Part shown: positions 63,434-64,000 of the stretch, piece after piece
How the letters are laid out: each line of letters begins with the position of its first letter
Numbering within the stretch: position 1 is the stretch's first letter
From: Parashewanella curva
GTDB taxonomy: Bacteria > Pseudomonadota > Gammaproteobacteria > Enterobacterales > Shewanellaceae
Assembly: GCF_003675895.1 (NCBI RefSeq)
Contig: NZ_ML014760.1
Location: forward strand, 30,945 to 94,944
Direction: 5' to 3'
DNA: 64,000 nt
Program-made: the position numbers and the translations under genes
The notes under the pieces: model-generated
Database searches by the model: none
Seen by the model: the letters and a program-made list of their open reading frames with translations, nothing else
Told to the model about the DNA's origin: nothing

Positions 63434-64000
63434 GTGCGCCGAGCATGGCGTTGTTCTAGGAGGTGAAAGTCCTCTACGGGCTCAGTCGAGCGGGAACCGT
63501 TAGCCTATGCAAGGGTGTTCATCGTGAGGTGAAATCTGAAGGAAGCAAATGGCAAAACGTAGCTGTGACGAACAGAAACCTGATAGTAGGCTGTTATGAC
63601 TTGGATAACCTAGCCTTAGATAGAATAGTCCAATGTCTCGACAAGAAGTGCATAACAGTAAATCAGGCATGACTACGTGAAAGAGCAACGTCTTACCTCG
63701 GGAGATCTTAATCTCTGTCCATAAGGACTAGGTTTTCAGTGATGTAAATCGAGGGAGACTAAGAAGTCAGCAGAGGGCATAGTACTTTAGTGATGTACAA
63801 GCTAAGGGAAGGCCTGAACCAATTGTACCAAGAAGCAGTCACTAAATACTCAGGTACGTGGTGTCACAGCCAATGATGAAACTCATCGCTCCGTCTAATC
63901 GGTGAAGCCGTAAGTGGAACTGAAAAGAATGAAGAGTGACAAGCGTATCAGGCGTAGAAAGAAGGACGAGTCTTGACGGAAAACCATCAGTTGCTTGAGC
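63434..64000 (+). mobile_element. 5' part of a bacterial group II intron
   Basis: GTGCGCC at 63434 is the conserved intron 5' end (GUGYG). It is followed by domain I-like sequence: AGGAGGTGAAAGTCCTCTAC, CAGTCGAGCGGGAACCGTTA, and further on AGGGAAGGCCTGAACC, which I recognise from proteobacterial group II introns with reverse transcriptase ORFs. No protein is encoded for the first 540 bases, as expected for the structured RNA. The intron-encoded protein begins at 63973; domains IV-VI lie outside the window. Confidence 0.85.
63973..64000 (+). CDS. Start of the group II intron reverse transcriptase/maturase (partial)
   Basis: A frame starting at TTG (63973), with AAGGA 7 bases upstream, encodes MTENHQLLE and continues past the window. 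That is how many intron-encoded reverse transcriptase/maturase proteins of this group begin. Only nine codons are visible, so the call rests on the intron context. Confidence 0.6.

Overview
This window reads as the replication-origin region of a gammaproteobacterial chromosome, most likely from the Shewanellaceae. The housekeeping backbone runs hemG/trkH, yigZ, pepQ, fadBA, tusA, amidohydrolase, tag, glyQS, gyrB-recF-dnaN-dnaA, rpmH-rnpA-yidD-yidC, mnmE, mioC, oriC, mnmG-rsmG-parAB, atpIBEFHAGDC, glmU, a DeoR regulator and glmS. I recall this order from Shewanella chromosomes. Base composition is fairly AT-rich. A Shewanella relative rich in type III secretion genes, such as Parashewanella, is plausible, but the genus is inference.

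Region by region. 1-3.3 kb: glpE and an isolated type III secretion export-gate operon, sctR-sctS-sctT-sctU, with an unusual acidic tail on SctU. 3.5-10.2 kb: a Wzi-like outer-membrane protein, trkH-hemG, yigZ, pepQ and an orphan gene. 10.4-21.5 kb: fatty-acid beta-oxidation (fadBA), tusA, a large periplasmic amidohydrolase, tag and glyQS, with two exact 16-bp parS palindromes. 21.5-25.8 kb: two accessory genes, an orphan with a repeated module and an ankyrin-repeat protein, between glyS and gyrB. 25.8-36.5 kb: the dnaA cluster, the ribosomal protein/RNase P/insertase cluster and mnmE. 36.5-39.3 kb: a scar with a truncated tyrosine recombinase, an ISAs1-type remnant and two envelope orphans. 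39.3-44.6 kb: mioC, oriC, mnmG, rsmG and parAB. 44.8-51.8 kb: the ATP synthase operon. 51.9-64 kb: glmU, glmR and glmS interleaved with orphans (a paralogous pair, a methyltransferase-like protein, a Cache-domain protein, a Cys-rich small protein), a decayed histidine kinase, small inverted-repeat elements, a MerR/immunity-like pair, zur and the start of a group II intron.

How it works together. ParA/ParB and the parS sites around oriC form the chromosome-segregation system. DnaA, DnaN, RecF and GyrB serve replication, and oriC carries DnaA boxes, an AT-rich repeat segment and dense GATC sites. GlmU and GlmS make UDP-GlcNAc under a probable DeoR-type regulator with a candidate operator. The strongest non-housekeeping theme is that orphan genes, several with features compatible with type III effectors, sit singly or in pairs between conserved operons of a genome that also carries a T3SS export gate. 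This is a hypothesis, since no secretion evidence can be read directly. No tRNA, rRNA or CRISPR array was recognised.
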